The notes beneath the pieces were generated by a model. It did no database searches. It was not told where the DNA came from and was given only the letters and a program-made list of their open reading frames with translations. Of a DNA stretch of 64,000 nt, positions 1 to 7,186 are shown piece after piece; positions within the stretch are counted from its first letter, which is position 1; each line of letters opens with the position of its first letter. The stretch lies in NCBI GenBank assembly GCA_029212615.1, contig JARGPJ010000001.1, forward strand, positions 643,547-707,546, in the 5' to 3' direction. A program made the position numbers and the translations under genes. The DNA is from Verrucomicrobiales bacterium (GTDB taxonomy: Bacteria; Verrucomicrobiota; Verrucomicrobiia; Verrucomicrobiales; DEV007).

Positions 1-625
1 CATGACCACCCCGAATGTTAGTGAAACTCCCAATATGGCTGATCACTTTTCCGAAGGCATCCGGCCGCTCCCACGCGACCGTAAAGGCACAAATCCCACC
101 GGAGCTGTTCCCGCAGATGATGCGTTTCTCAGGATCATCTGTGATATTTAAACCTTTCCCAATTTCAGGAAGTATCTCTTCGAGCAGAAACCGGGCATAT
201 TGGTCGCTGAGCGTGTCATATTCGAAACTCCGATTCTTCCTCGGTTGCTGTCCTTTCTTTGCCGGCGGCACCACTCCCGGATTAATGAACACCCCTACCG
301 TCACGGAAATTTGCCCGGCATGAATCAGATTATCCAGAACCGTTGGTGCGCGGAACAACCCGTTTTCCCGGACAAAACCGCCACCATCCTGACATACCAG
401 GAGGGAGGCAGGGGTCTTTCCATCATATTGAGCCGGCACGTAAACCCAGTAGTCGCGCTCGGTTCCGGGGAATATTTCGCTGACCCATCGGTGTTGCGTG
501 ACCTTCCCCCGGGGCACTCCCTCTTTAACCATCGAGTCCGGACCCGGTGAATAGTCCTCATCAGCAGCGTTGGCTGATAGAAAGAAAGGTGAGACAACAA
601 GCAGGGCAATGAGACAACTCTTCAT
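1..625 (-). CDS. Secreted esterase, enterochelin-esterase-like alpha/beta hydrolase (3' part cut by window edge)
   Basis: Reading leftward from ATG at 625 gives 208 codons without a stop, so the gene continues past the left edge. The first ~20 residues (MKSCLIALLVVSPFFLSANA) are a typical signal peptide. The body has the pattern of the enterochelin esterase/esterase D family: RDYWVYVPAQYDGKTPA near the start, LLVCQDGGG, and the nucleophile elbow GNSSGG followed by CAFTVAWERPDAF. The Ser of GNSSGG is the expected nucleophile; the Asp and His partners lie outside the window. In this phylum such enzymes are often secreted and act on carbohydrate or siderophore esters, but the substrate cannot be told here. 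Family assignment is fairly sure, specificity is not. Confidence 0.85.
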   Translation of the reverse strand, partial: MKSCLIALLVVSPFFLSANAADEDYSPGPDSMVKEGVPRGKVTQHRWVSEIFPGTERDYWVYVPAQYDGKTPASLLVCQDGGGFVRENGLFRAPTVLDNLIHAGQISVTVGVFINPGVVPPAKKGQQPRKNRSFEYDTLSDQYARFLLEEILPEIGKGLNITDDPEKRIICGNSSGGICAFTVAWERPDAFGKVISHIGSFTNIRGGH

Positions 626-685
626 GGAAAGTGAGTCACCCTGCCCGATGTGTCACCAACTGACAATGGCGCAGATCGGATCCCA

Positions 686-1180
686 TCACCATCCGAAGGA
701 GAGGGAAAATCTCGTGTACCCTGAAGAGAAATGACTCCGGCACCCCCCGAAGGGAGAGTAATATCGTGAGTAGGGCGAACGAATCAGATAATCCCGGTAA
801 ACGGGATACGTATAGCGAAACAGGTAAACCGGGGCGGAAACCGCCGCCTCTGATGTTCTCTGCACAGAATGGGACCTCGCACTCGCTGCCTCAGGCTGAT
901 AATCAGAGCCGTAGCCAAAACGGGGCCCGGGTCGAAGGGTCTTGTTCTCAAGCGCGGGAATGACGGTCACGGGACTGAGGGAAGGCACCACCACCGACGA
1001 AACGACCCCCTGCTTTTTACTCCGGCCCCTCATGTTTCGGGACCCCTGAAACACAATCCCGCCGGCCGACCCCGTTCCACCGGGCTGAGTGAATTGCCTC
1101 TCGATCAAATCCGCACGGGCATCACACAAAGGAACAAAGCTGAATAGAGCGATGATCAAATAGGTCCCCGGACGCTTCAT
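686..1180 (-). CDS. Hypothetical secreted protein, Ser/Tyr/Arg/Gly-rich
   Basis: A 164-residue protein if ATG 1180 is used. An upstream in-frame start at 1201 would add seven residues before the signal sequence, so 1180 is preferred. The N-terminus (KRPGTYLIIALFSFVPLCDARA) is a signal peptide. The mature part is low in recognisable motifs: a Gly-rich stretch, a basic patch (RGRSKKQG), then a C-terminal third rich in Tyr, Ser, Arg and Phe. No family was recognised. It shares the strand of the esterase to its left, with a 60-base gap. It could be a small envelope or matrix protein; the reading frame is convincing but the role is unknown. Confidence 0.55.
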   Translation of the reverse strand: MKRPGTYLIIALFSFVPLCDARADLIERQFTQPGGTGSAGGIVFQGSRNMRGRSKKQGVVSSVVVPSLSPVTVIPALENKTLRPGPRFGYGSDYQPEAASARSHSVQRTSEAAVSAPVYLFRYTYPVYRDYLIRSPYSRYYSPFGGCRSHFSSGYTRFSLSFGW

Positions 1181-1325
1181 TTCATTATCATAGCAAATCA
1201 TGTATCGATGTGAAGTCTCTTGTTCCGGGGCGGTTTGTCGTGACTACCGGGATCCGACCGAAAGAGATTCCACTTGAGTTTGGAGCTCTCTGGAACGAAG
1301 AATCATCCCTCAACATTTTAGATTC

Positions 1326-1922
1326 ATGGCACTCGAAAAGATCACTTCTGTCTCCGGTAAAGGCGTTTACATCCCCGGTTCCGATATCGACACCGACCGG
1401 ATCATCCCGGCGCGCTTCATGAAATGCGTCACTTTTGACGGACTGGGCGAGTATCTCTTCTATGATGTTCGTCACGAAGCAGACGGCAGCAAAAAGGATC
1501 ACCCACTGAACGAAGAGCGCTTTGCTGACGCCAGCATCCTCCTCTCCGGCATTAATTTCGGTTGCGGCAGCTCACGTGAACATGCCCCACAGGCTATTTC
1601 CAAAGGAGGGTTCAAAGCCGTGATCGCTCAGAGTTTTGCTGAAATCTTTTTCGGCAATTGCGCCACTCTCGGAATGCCCTGCGTCATCGCCAGTCACGAC
1701 GACATTGAACAGATCGCCGCGGCAGTGAATGCCGACCCTTCCACCGAAATCACTATCGATGTCGAAGCTAAAGTCGTCCGCTTCGGCGATCAGGAAGTCT
1801 CCGTCGAGATCCCGTCAACGGCCCGTGACGCTTTCCTCTCCGCAAAGTGGGATCCCATCGGCGAACTCCTCGAGGGAGAAGCGGCGATCGAGAAAACGGT
1901 CGAAGAACTCGGCTACGTCTAG
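1326..1922 (+). CDS. leuD: 3-isopropylmalate dehydratase small subunit
   Basis: LeuD (198 aa) pairs with LeuC to isomerise 2- to 3-isopropylmalate in leucine synthesis. Visible family features are the N-terminal GSDIDTDRIIPARFMK segment, the loop FGCGSSREHAPQAI that forms part of the active site, and QSFAEIFFGNCATLGMPCV. The length matches stand-alone small subunits. LeuC is not adjacent, so the two subunits are split in this genome or leuC lies elsewhere. No Shine-Dalgarno sequence precedes the ATG. The stop lies one base from the stop of the convergent gene to the right, with no room for a terminator. Confidence 0.95.
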   Translation: MALEKITSVSGKGVYIPGSDIDTDRIIPARFMKCVTFDGLGEYLFYDVRHEADGSKKDHPLNEERFADASILLSGINFGCGSSREHAPQAISKGGFKAVIAQSFAEIFFGNCATLGMPCVIASHDDIEQIAAAVNADPSTEITIDVEAKVVRFGDQEVSVEIPSTARDAFLSAKWDPIGELLEGEAAIEKTVEELGYV

Positions 1923-1923
1923 T

Positions 1924-3366
1924 CTACTCCACGGCAGGAACTACCTCTTCAGAGCTTCCCAGCTTAAAAGGAAGCTTGGGGATTTCCGGCATCTCGGGCG
2001 TATCCACAGGCGCCTCTCTCTCGTAATCTTCAGCCCCCTCAGGAAGAGTGCTGTTGAGTTGCTCTTCAGCGGTACCGAGATAGGAATCCATCTGGCTTGA
2101 GAGATTATCCAGGCCTTCAAGCGCTTTAATCTTCACCTTTTTCTCGCTGCCATCTTCAGAGGCACCCAATTCAAATGGCAGGTAGTCCATGAGAACTGAG
2201 CCCGGTTCAAGCCACTCGAGCACTTTTGCCTTCGCCACCTCTACCTGTTCCTGCGGGAGAAAAACGTAGGCGCCGTAGCCGATGCCGCCGAGCACCGCAA
2301 TCGTCGCGACAAATTTCACGATTCGCGTTATCCAGGGCGAACGTTTGCGATACTCACCAAAGTGCATGATTTCACCGGCAAACTGCTCCTTCTCTTGAGG
2401 AGTCATCGGGCGCAGAGGCCGACCGTCGCCATCGAGAATGGCCTCCTCCTGCGGCTCCGTCTTCTTAACCCCTTCCCGGGAAGCACCAAACAAAGCCCCC
2501 GCAGGAATGGGCGCGCAATCATCGTCCAAATTTCCAAACGGGGATTTTGGCTGAACCTCCCCTGTATCCTCCTTCGCCTTTTCACGGAAAAGTGTTTCTG
2601 CAAATCCCAGCTCTTCTTCAGGCTCTGCAGAGCCAGTTGAGAAAGGGGAAATGCTTGCGTGATTCTGAGAGGGAACTTTTGCTCCCCACCCACTCTCAAC
2701 CGCATTCTGATTCGTGAACAAACCTGAAACCGACGGATTCTCTCCTGAATCGAAAAGATCATCTTCATTCGATGACTCAACTTCCGAAGTAGCCTCTTTG
2801 AGCTGTTCAGCTTCTTTACCCGCCCCCTCACGATTGACATCGTCAGAAAACCCGAACGACGGCGGGCTCATCGGCGGAACTGCAGCCACCTCTTTAACAG
2901 GCGCAGATTCGGTCTCAAAGGCGGAAAGGTCGAACGCAGGCGGTTTCGCGGATGCCGCTTTCGGAGCCTCCGGCTCAACCTTCGCCATCGGCAGCGACTC
3001 CTCACGCTGAGGAAATCCCCAGCCGGAAGGTGGTGCCGACTCAGGCTTAACTGCGGCAGCTTCTACCGCTTCAGGCGAAGCAACTGGACGGGGATCCGGC
3101 ATCGGAGCTGGCTCAGATTCCGCAACGGGCATCGGAGCAGCAGCTGTTTCAGCCGCAGCAGCTTTCTCAGCCTCAATTTCATCACTTCGTCGCAAGACAA
3201 TCGCTCCACCGCTTTCGACAGCTGTGATCGGCGTGTGGCAGTGAACACAGGCTCCACTGATTCCAAGGTGCTTGCGGCGCAAATTAAGACCACCTGAGCA
3301 TCCGGGACAATTGAGCCGGATAACGGCCTCTTTCTCGGCAGTGGGGGAAGACATTTCGGAGTTCAT
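1924..3366 (-). CDS. Zinc-ribbon, acidic-linker, single-span membrane protein (paralogue 2)
   Basis: This 480-residue protein has three visible parts. At residues ~19-45 is a CxxC-x16-CxxC zinc ribbon (CPGC...CVHC). Residues ~60-335 are a low-complexity linker rich in Ala, Glu, Pro and Ser, with repeated short motifs of the AFETES/FGFSDD type. One transmembrane helix (~345-368, VKFVATIAVLGGIGYGAYVFL) is followed by a ~110-residue tail. The layout implies a cytoplasmic zinc ribbon and a tail outside the inner membrane. The next gene upstream (27-base gap) encodes a larger protein of the same layout with the same ribbon spacing, so the two are tandem paralogues, probably co-transcribed. Function is unknown. 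Confidence 0.7.
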   Translation of the reverse strand: MNSEMSSPTAEKEAVIRLNCPGCSGGLNLRRKHLGISGACVHCHTPITAVESGGAIVLRRSDEIEAEKAAAAETAAAPMPVAESEPAPMPDPRPVASPEAVEAAAVKPESAPPSGWGFPQREESLPMAKVEPEAPKAASAKPPAFDLSAFETESAPVKEVAAVPPMSPPSFGFSDDVNREGAGKEAEQLKEATSEVESSNEDDLFDSGENPSVSGLFTNQNAVESGWGAKVPSQNHASISPFSTGSAEPEEELGFAETLFREKAKEDTGEVQPKSPFGNLDDDCAPIPAGALFGASREGVKKTEPQEEAILDGDGRPLRPMTPQEKEQFAGEIMHFGEYRKRSPWITRIVKFVATIAVLGGIGYGAYVFLPQEQVEVAKAKVLEWLEPGSVLMDYLPFELGASEDGSEKKVKIKALEGLDNLSSQMDSYLGTAEEQLNSTLPEGAEDYEREAPVDTPEMPEIPKLPFKLGSSEEVVPAVE

Positions 3367-3393
3367 GTTATGAGAGGTCAGACTCGACCGGGG

Positions 3394-5532
3394 TCACTCA
3401 ACAGGGATGATGGTATTCACGGCTTCGTTGCTCGCAGGGCTCACTAAATCAGAAATAAAGGCGGCCGGATCGACACCGGGCTCTTTTGAAAGTTTTTCCT
3501 CCATGAAAGATCGCGCCGTCGCGACATACTCATCTACAGGAAGCACGAAGGAGGCCAACGCCGCCCCGCAAACAAGACCGAGAATAACGACAAGGAAGAC
3601 AATCATCCCCTTGCCCCGCTTCTTTTTAGATCCTGCCCCTAAAGGTTCGGACGTCACTTTCGGCGCGCCTGCCGGGACTGCTTCCTCTGCGAAAACCGGC
3701 GAACCGGCTTTCATCTTCTCCGGAGTTGGAGGAGGCGTTTCAAGAAGAAGATCGCTCTCATCGTCGGAGTCCGCCCCGAAGAATGCATCTGAAGAACCTT
3801 CCGTCGCCGGTGGAAAAGATGCCGCTTCACTCGAACGGTTCTCTTCGGCGGAGGCAGGAGTATCCGGCTCTCCTTCATTAGCACTACCAAAGAGAGGCTT
3901 TTCGCCCCATGATACCTCATCGCCTTCATCGAAGAGACTCTCTGTCTTTTCCGGGATAGATGTTTCAGGAGTTTGGCTCGCAGCGGGAACATCCATCGAA
4001 AACGCGCCGTTATCAGATGGCGGAATCGCAAATCCCGAAGAGAAGTTTGAACTTGTTGAATCTATTGTCGGCCCGGGTTTCCCCGTAGGGACGTCTGCTG
4101 GAGAAAGGGAATCTTCGGATGCTGCTTCAGTGTTCACCCCCCATGCGGCCGGGGTGGATTCCTCATCAGGCCCATCCCAGAGGGAAGCCGCCTCAGGTTT
4201 CGCCTCGGGAGCAGGTGCCTCAGCCATGTCGAAACCGTCGGGAATCGAAGCAGGAGCATTGAGACCTGCAGAAACAGCATCTCCCTCCTCTTCAGTTGAA
4301 GCCTCTGACTCTGTCGCCTCCGTTGTCGCCGGCGCCCCCCAAATCTCTGCGCCCGGGAATCCGGCTGCCTGTTCGTCAGCAGCTTCATCGCCCCCGGTTT
4401 TTTCTTCAGAAACAGCAGCGGTAAATGCCTCGGGCATGTCCGCAGTATAAGGGGATTCACTGAAGCCGCTATCGGCAACCCCCGCCGCAGGAGCCTCGCT
4501 GAATCCATCAGGAAAACAGGTCGCCGCAACAGGCTCACCTTGATCGACGACGGGCTCCTCCTTTTCCCCTGCAGGGAGGGCAGCATTACTAAAAGGTTCA
4601 CTACGGAATCCATCGGCGAACCCGGAAGGCATCCGATCCGCCTCCGCGATCTCCGGTTCAGGCGTTGAATCGCCAGCCTCGAGGTCGAGCGGCTTGTCGG
4701 AGAATCCGGAAAATGCACCAAAACTGTCAGCAGCTAAATCGGGGGACGGTTCCGCCTCGACTTCCGTCACGGGAGCCTCCGGCTCTTCCAGCTTCGGCAT
4801 CGGATCAAACGACCCACTCCAGGAATCAGGAACGACAGCCTGAAAGGCGTCCTCCGTTTCAGCGGCGGGAGCGACCGCCTCTGGAGAGCTTTCCTTTTCG
4901 ACTGAAATTTCCTTCTCCGGCGCGGCACTCGGTGCTCCCACTTTTTCCTCAGCTCTATCGACCACCTCTTCCGAAGTCACTGCAACAGCTTCTTTCCCCG
5001 GCGCATCAGAAGGGGACAAGTCAGGCTGGAAAAGAGGGAAAACGCGCACCACTCCGTCCATGCCCGATCGGGCGGCAACAATTTTGGTTTCACACCAAAC
5101 GCAGGCACCTTCGATGCCAAGATGTTCACGCATCAGGACCAGATCACCCTGACATTTCGGACAGGACAATTGAAGAGGTTCATTCGATTCAGTATCCGGG
5201 CGATCCATGGCTTTATCCTCAACAGCGGGCTCATTCTCTTCGACTGCGTCAGACGCCTCAACCTCAGGTGACGACACTGCTTCTTCGGAACAATCAAGGG
5301 AGCGCACCGGGCTCTTCGACACTGCGCCGGGCAATTCCAAATCATCAGGTTCGGCACGCAGTGCCACCTCTTCCTCAGCAAGGGGAAGCTCGTCGACAAC
5401 GCAGCCGGTATCCGCAACCGCTTTAGCAACGACTTCTTCGCCCAGACCCATCGAAGCAAGAAAACGCAGCCGCGCCTCTTTCGGGTCGATACCGGAAGGC
5501 GAAGAAGAAAATGAATTGTTTTGAGAATCCAT
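3394..5532 (-). CDS. Zinc-ribbon, acidic-linker, single-span membrane protein (paralogue 1)
   Basis: A 712-residue protein from ATG 5532; an in-frame TTG at 5544 is a weaker alternative. After an N-terminal segment (MDSQNNSFSSSPSGIDPKEA) comes a CxxC-x16-CxxC ribbon (CPKC...CVWC). Then come ~450 residues dominated by Ala, Glu, Pro, Ser and Asp with recurring GF-D/E motifs (FADGF, FPDGF, IPDGF). A transmembrane helix lies at ~642-664 (MIVFLVVILGLVCGAALASFV), followed by a tail of under 50 residues. Linker composition suggests disorder. It is likely the first gene of a two-gene unit with its paralogue downstream. The short GF motifs could be docking sites, but no function can be given. Confidence 0.7.
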   Translation of the reverse strand: MDSQNNSFSSSPSGIDPKEARLRFLASMGLGEEVVAKAVADTGCVVDELPLAEEEVALRAEPDDLELPGAVSKSPVRSLDCSEEAVSSPEVEASDAVEENEPAVEDKAMDRPDTESNEPLQLSCPKCQGDLVLMREHLGIEGACVWCETKIVAARSGMDGVVRVFPLFQPDLSPSDAPGKEAVAVTSEEVVDRAEEKVGAPSAAPEKEISVEKESSPEAVAPAAETEDAFQAVVPDSWSGSFDPMPKLEEPEAPVTEVEAEPSPDLAADSFGAFSGFSDKPLDLEAGDSTPEPEIAEADRMPSGFADGFRSEPFSNAALPAGEKEEPVVDQGEPVAATCFPDGFSEAPAAGVADSGFSESPYTADMPEAFTAAVSEEKTGGDEAADEQAAGFPGAEIWGAPATTEATESEASTEEEGDAVSAGLNAPASIPDGFDMAEAPAPEAKPEAASLWDGPDEESTPAAWGVNTEAASEDSLSPADVPTGKPGPTIDSTSSNFSSGFAIPPSDNGAFSMDVPAASQTPETSIPEKTESLFDEGDEVSWGEKPLFGSANEGEPDTPASAEENRSSEAASFPPATEGSSDAFFGADSDDESDLLLETPPPTPEKMKAGSPVFAEEAVPAGAPKVTSEPLGAGSKKKRGKGMIVFLVVILGLVCGAALASFVLPVDEYVATARSFMEEKLSKEPGVDPAAFISDLVSPASNEAVNTIIPVE

Positions 5533-5567
5533 ATGGAATTTCAAGGGAAAGCAAAAGTAATTTTATC

Positions 5568-5596
5568 ATATTAATGTTAATTATGGTAATTATCAA
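5568..5596 (-). promoter_or_regulatory. Predicted sigma70-type promoter for the zinc-ribbon gene pair
   Basis: On the minus strand TTGATA (5591-5596) is separated by 17 bases from TAATAT (5568-5573), about 35 bases upstream of the ATG at 5532. It lies in a very A+T-rich 117-base divergent gap that also serves the lipoprotein gene at 5650. Match to consensus is 5/6 and 4/6. Confidence 0.45.
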
Positions 5597-5649
5597 AATG
5601 TTTTTCCCCTCAAGTTTGATTTTTTAGATTTCTTAACGACAGTTCCCTG

Positions 5650-6483
5650 ATGCATCCCCTCCGCTGCTGTCTTTTTTATCTCGTTCTCTTTTCCTTAGGC
5701 GGCTGCGTGTCGATGGATTCCCCTCCGGGACCAACCCCACCATCCCAATCCGGGATTACTTTGTCAGAAACCGACAAAGACGCGATCGGTCGGAAAATTT
5801 GGAAAAACGAATGCGCCGGTACCGTCGAAGGCCTCACGACCTGGAATGTGGGCGAAGATTTCCCTTCCCTCGGCATCGGGCACTTCATTTGGTATGTCGA
5901 CGGTCGACCCGGTCCCTTTAAAGAAAGCTTCCCCCAATTGCTCAAATACATGCAGGCAAACGGAGTCGCGATCCCCCGCTGGGTTGCTGAAGCCAAAGGC
6001 AGTCCGTGGAAATCCCGAACTGAATTCGAAAGTCAGAAGAACAGCGCCCGGATGAAAGAAATGCGCTCGTTCCTCGCCGGCACGGTTCCCGCACAAACAG
6101 GATTCATCGTGCAACGACTCGAACAGGCACTTCCTCTCATGCAACAGGCGACCCCGGATTCAGGGGATAAGCAGCGCCTCAAAGAGAATTTTTACAAAGT
6201 CGCACAAACGCGGACCGGCGTGTATGCCCTCATCGACTACGTAAACTTTAAAGGAGAAGGTGTTAAAGCGGAGGAGAAGTACCAGGGGCAGGGCTGGGGC
6301 CTCCGCGATGTCCTCCTCGAGATGGGACGAACTTCCGGGGGCCAGGCATCAGCGAATGAGTACAGCGAAGCGGCGAAACGGGTTCTTCAACGGCGCATCA
6401 AGAACTCCCCTCCTGCGCGCGGCGAATCCCGCTGGAATGCCGGGTGGATGAACCGTTGTGAGAGCTACAAACACGGCATCTGA
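5650..6483 (+). CDS. Lipoprotein with lysozyme-like domain
   Basis: This 277-residue protein starts with a lipoprotein signal (VLFSLGGC lipobox, Cys near residue 19), so it should be anchored to a membrane by its N-terminus. The mature part contains KIWKNECAG followed ~25 residues later by FPSLGIGHFIWY. That arrangement resembles the catalytic Glu and the TxGxGH segment of phage-type lysozymes, so a peptidoglycan-related role is plausible. The middle part has a conserved-looking helical stretch ending in YALIDYVNFKGEG and GWGLRDVLLEM. No partner genes are adjacent. The lysozyme link is inferred from two short motifs; it may instead be an uncharacterised lipoprotein family. Confidence 0.65.
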   Translation: MHPLRCCLFYLVLFSLGGCVSMDSPPGPTPPSQSGITLSETDKDAIGRKIWKNECAGTVEGLTTWNVGEDFPSLGIGHFIWYVDGRPGPFKESFPQLLKYMQANGVAIPRWVAEAKGSPWKSRTEFESQKNSARMKEMRSFLAGTVPAQTGFIVQRLEQALPLMQQATPDSGDKQRLKENFYKVAQTRTGVYALIDYVNFKGEGVKAEEKYQGQGWGLRDVLLEMGRTSGGQASANEYSEAAKRVLQRRIKNSPPARGESRWNAGWMNRCESYKHGI

Positions 6484-6509
6484 ATTTTTACTTTTTTTCC
6501 CTCTCAAAA

Positions 6510-6525
6510 CGCCTACTGGTAGGCG
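6510..6525. other. Small perfect hairpin between lipoprotein and ndk
   Basis: CGCCTA-CTGG-TAGGCG can form a six-base-pair stem with a four-base loop, 34 bases before the ndk start. It has no T-run on the plus strand, but the minus-strand copy is followed by TTTTGAGAGG. It may act as a weak terminator or a 5' leader structure of ndk. Confidence 0.3.
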
Positions 6526-6558
6526 CAACTACGAAAAACATCCTAACAGAATTTTATC

Positions 6559-6984
6559 ATGGCTACTGAACGTTCACTCATCCTCCTCAAACCTGACTGC
6601 GTTAAAAAAGCTCACTGCGGCGAAGTCATCGCCCGTTACGAAAAAGCCGGCTTCACGATCCGCGGCGCCAAGATGATGAGTCTCTCTGATGAGATTCTCG
6701 CAGAGCACTACAGCCACGTTGCTGACAAGCCTTTCTTCCCGAGCATCCGCGACTTCATGCAGTCAGCTCCTGTCATCGCCATTATTCTTGAAGGTGATGA
6801 TGTCATTGCGAAAGTCCGCGGCATGCTTGGACCGACCAATTCCACAGAAGCACCTGAAGGTACCATTCGTGGAGATTTCGGCGAGGACATGATGGTTAAC
6901 GTCTGCCACGCCTCCGATTCCCCTGAAAACGGTGAAATCGAAGTGAAGCGCTTCTTCAACGAGAACGAGATCTTCACTTACTGA
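6559..6984 (+). CDS. ndk: Nucleoside diphosphate kinase
   Basis: Ndk (141 aa) transfers the gamma phosphate of ATP to nucleoside diphosphates through a phosphohistidine. The catalytic segment NVCHASDSPENG is intact, with His117 as the phosphorylated residue. The N-terminal RSLILLKPDCVKK and the VRGMLGPTNSTEAPEGTIR segment that binds the nucleotide are also present. Length is normal for the bacterial enzyme. It is a single gene, closed downstream by its own terminator. No Shine-Dalgarno sequence precedes the ATG. Confidence 0.97.
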   Translation: MATERSLILLKPDCVKKAHCGEVIARYEKAGFTIRGAKMMSLSDEILAEHYSHVADKPFFPSIRDFMQSAPVIAIILEGDDVIAKVRGMLGPTNSTEAPEGTIRGDFGEDMMVNVCHASDSPENGEIEVKRFFNENEIFTY

Positions 6985-7008
6985 AACGCCCCGGCACGTT
7001 TCACTCAT

Positions 7009-7039
7009 GAAAAGGCGGGAGTTTATCCTCCCCCTTTTT
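7009..7039 (+). terminator. Rho-independent terminator of ndk
   Basis: GGGAG-TTTATC-CTCCC forms the core stem. It is extended outward by a GG/CC region with one mismatch and an A-run facing a T-run (CCCTTTTT). It lies 25 bases after the ndk stop. Confidence 0.75.
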
Positions 7040-7057
7040 ACCGCCAGCTCCCCCTTC

Positions 7058-7088
7058 GACAGGGTCGGGTCCTTGACCTAACCCTGTC
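7058..7088. repeat. Long two-tier inverted repeat upstream of pyruvate carboxylase
   Basis: Outer arms GACAGGG and CCCTGTC enclose an inner stem GGGTC-CTT-GACCT, giving a compact 31-base hairpin. It is 98 bases before the pyruvate carboxylase start and after the ndk terminator. It could be a REP-like element, a leader structure or an operator; sequence alone does not decide. Confidence 0.5.
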
Positions 7089-7186
7089 AGCATCAGCGCA
7101 ATCCGACACAAGCCCGTCGTTGGGGCGCGTGAATTCGCTAAAATGAATCTTTCCGTGGCGTAGCGACCGTCTATATTTGGGCCGCT

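Noticed and set aside
325..609. 94-codon leftward frame rich in Arg
   Set aside because: It is an out-of-frame shadow of the esterase gene that starts at 625 and runs off the left edge; the esterase frame has signal peptide and GNSSGG motif.
3407..4450. 347-codon rightward open frame
   Set aside because: It lies antisense to the 712-aa zinc-ribbon protein. Its Ala/Ser/Gly-rich composition mirrors the low-complexity linker on the other strand and it has no motif.
4665..5426. 253-codon rightward open frame rich in Gln/Arg/Pro
   Set aside because: Antisense shadow of the same linker region; no start context, no family motif.
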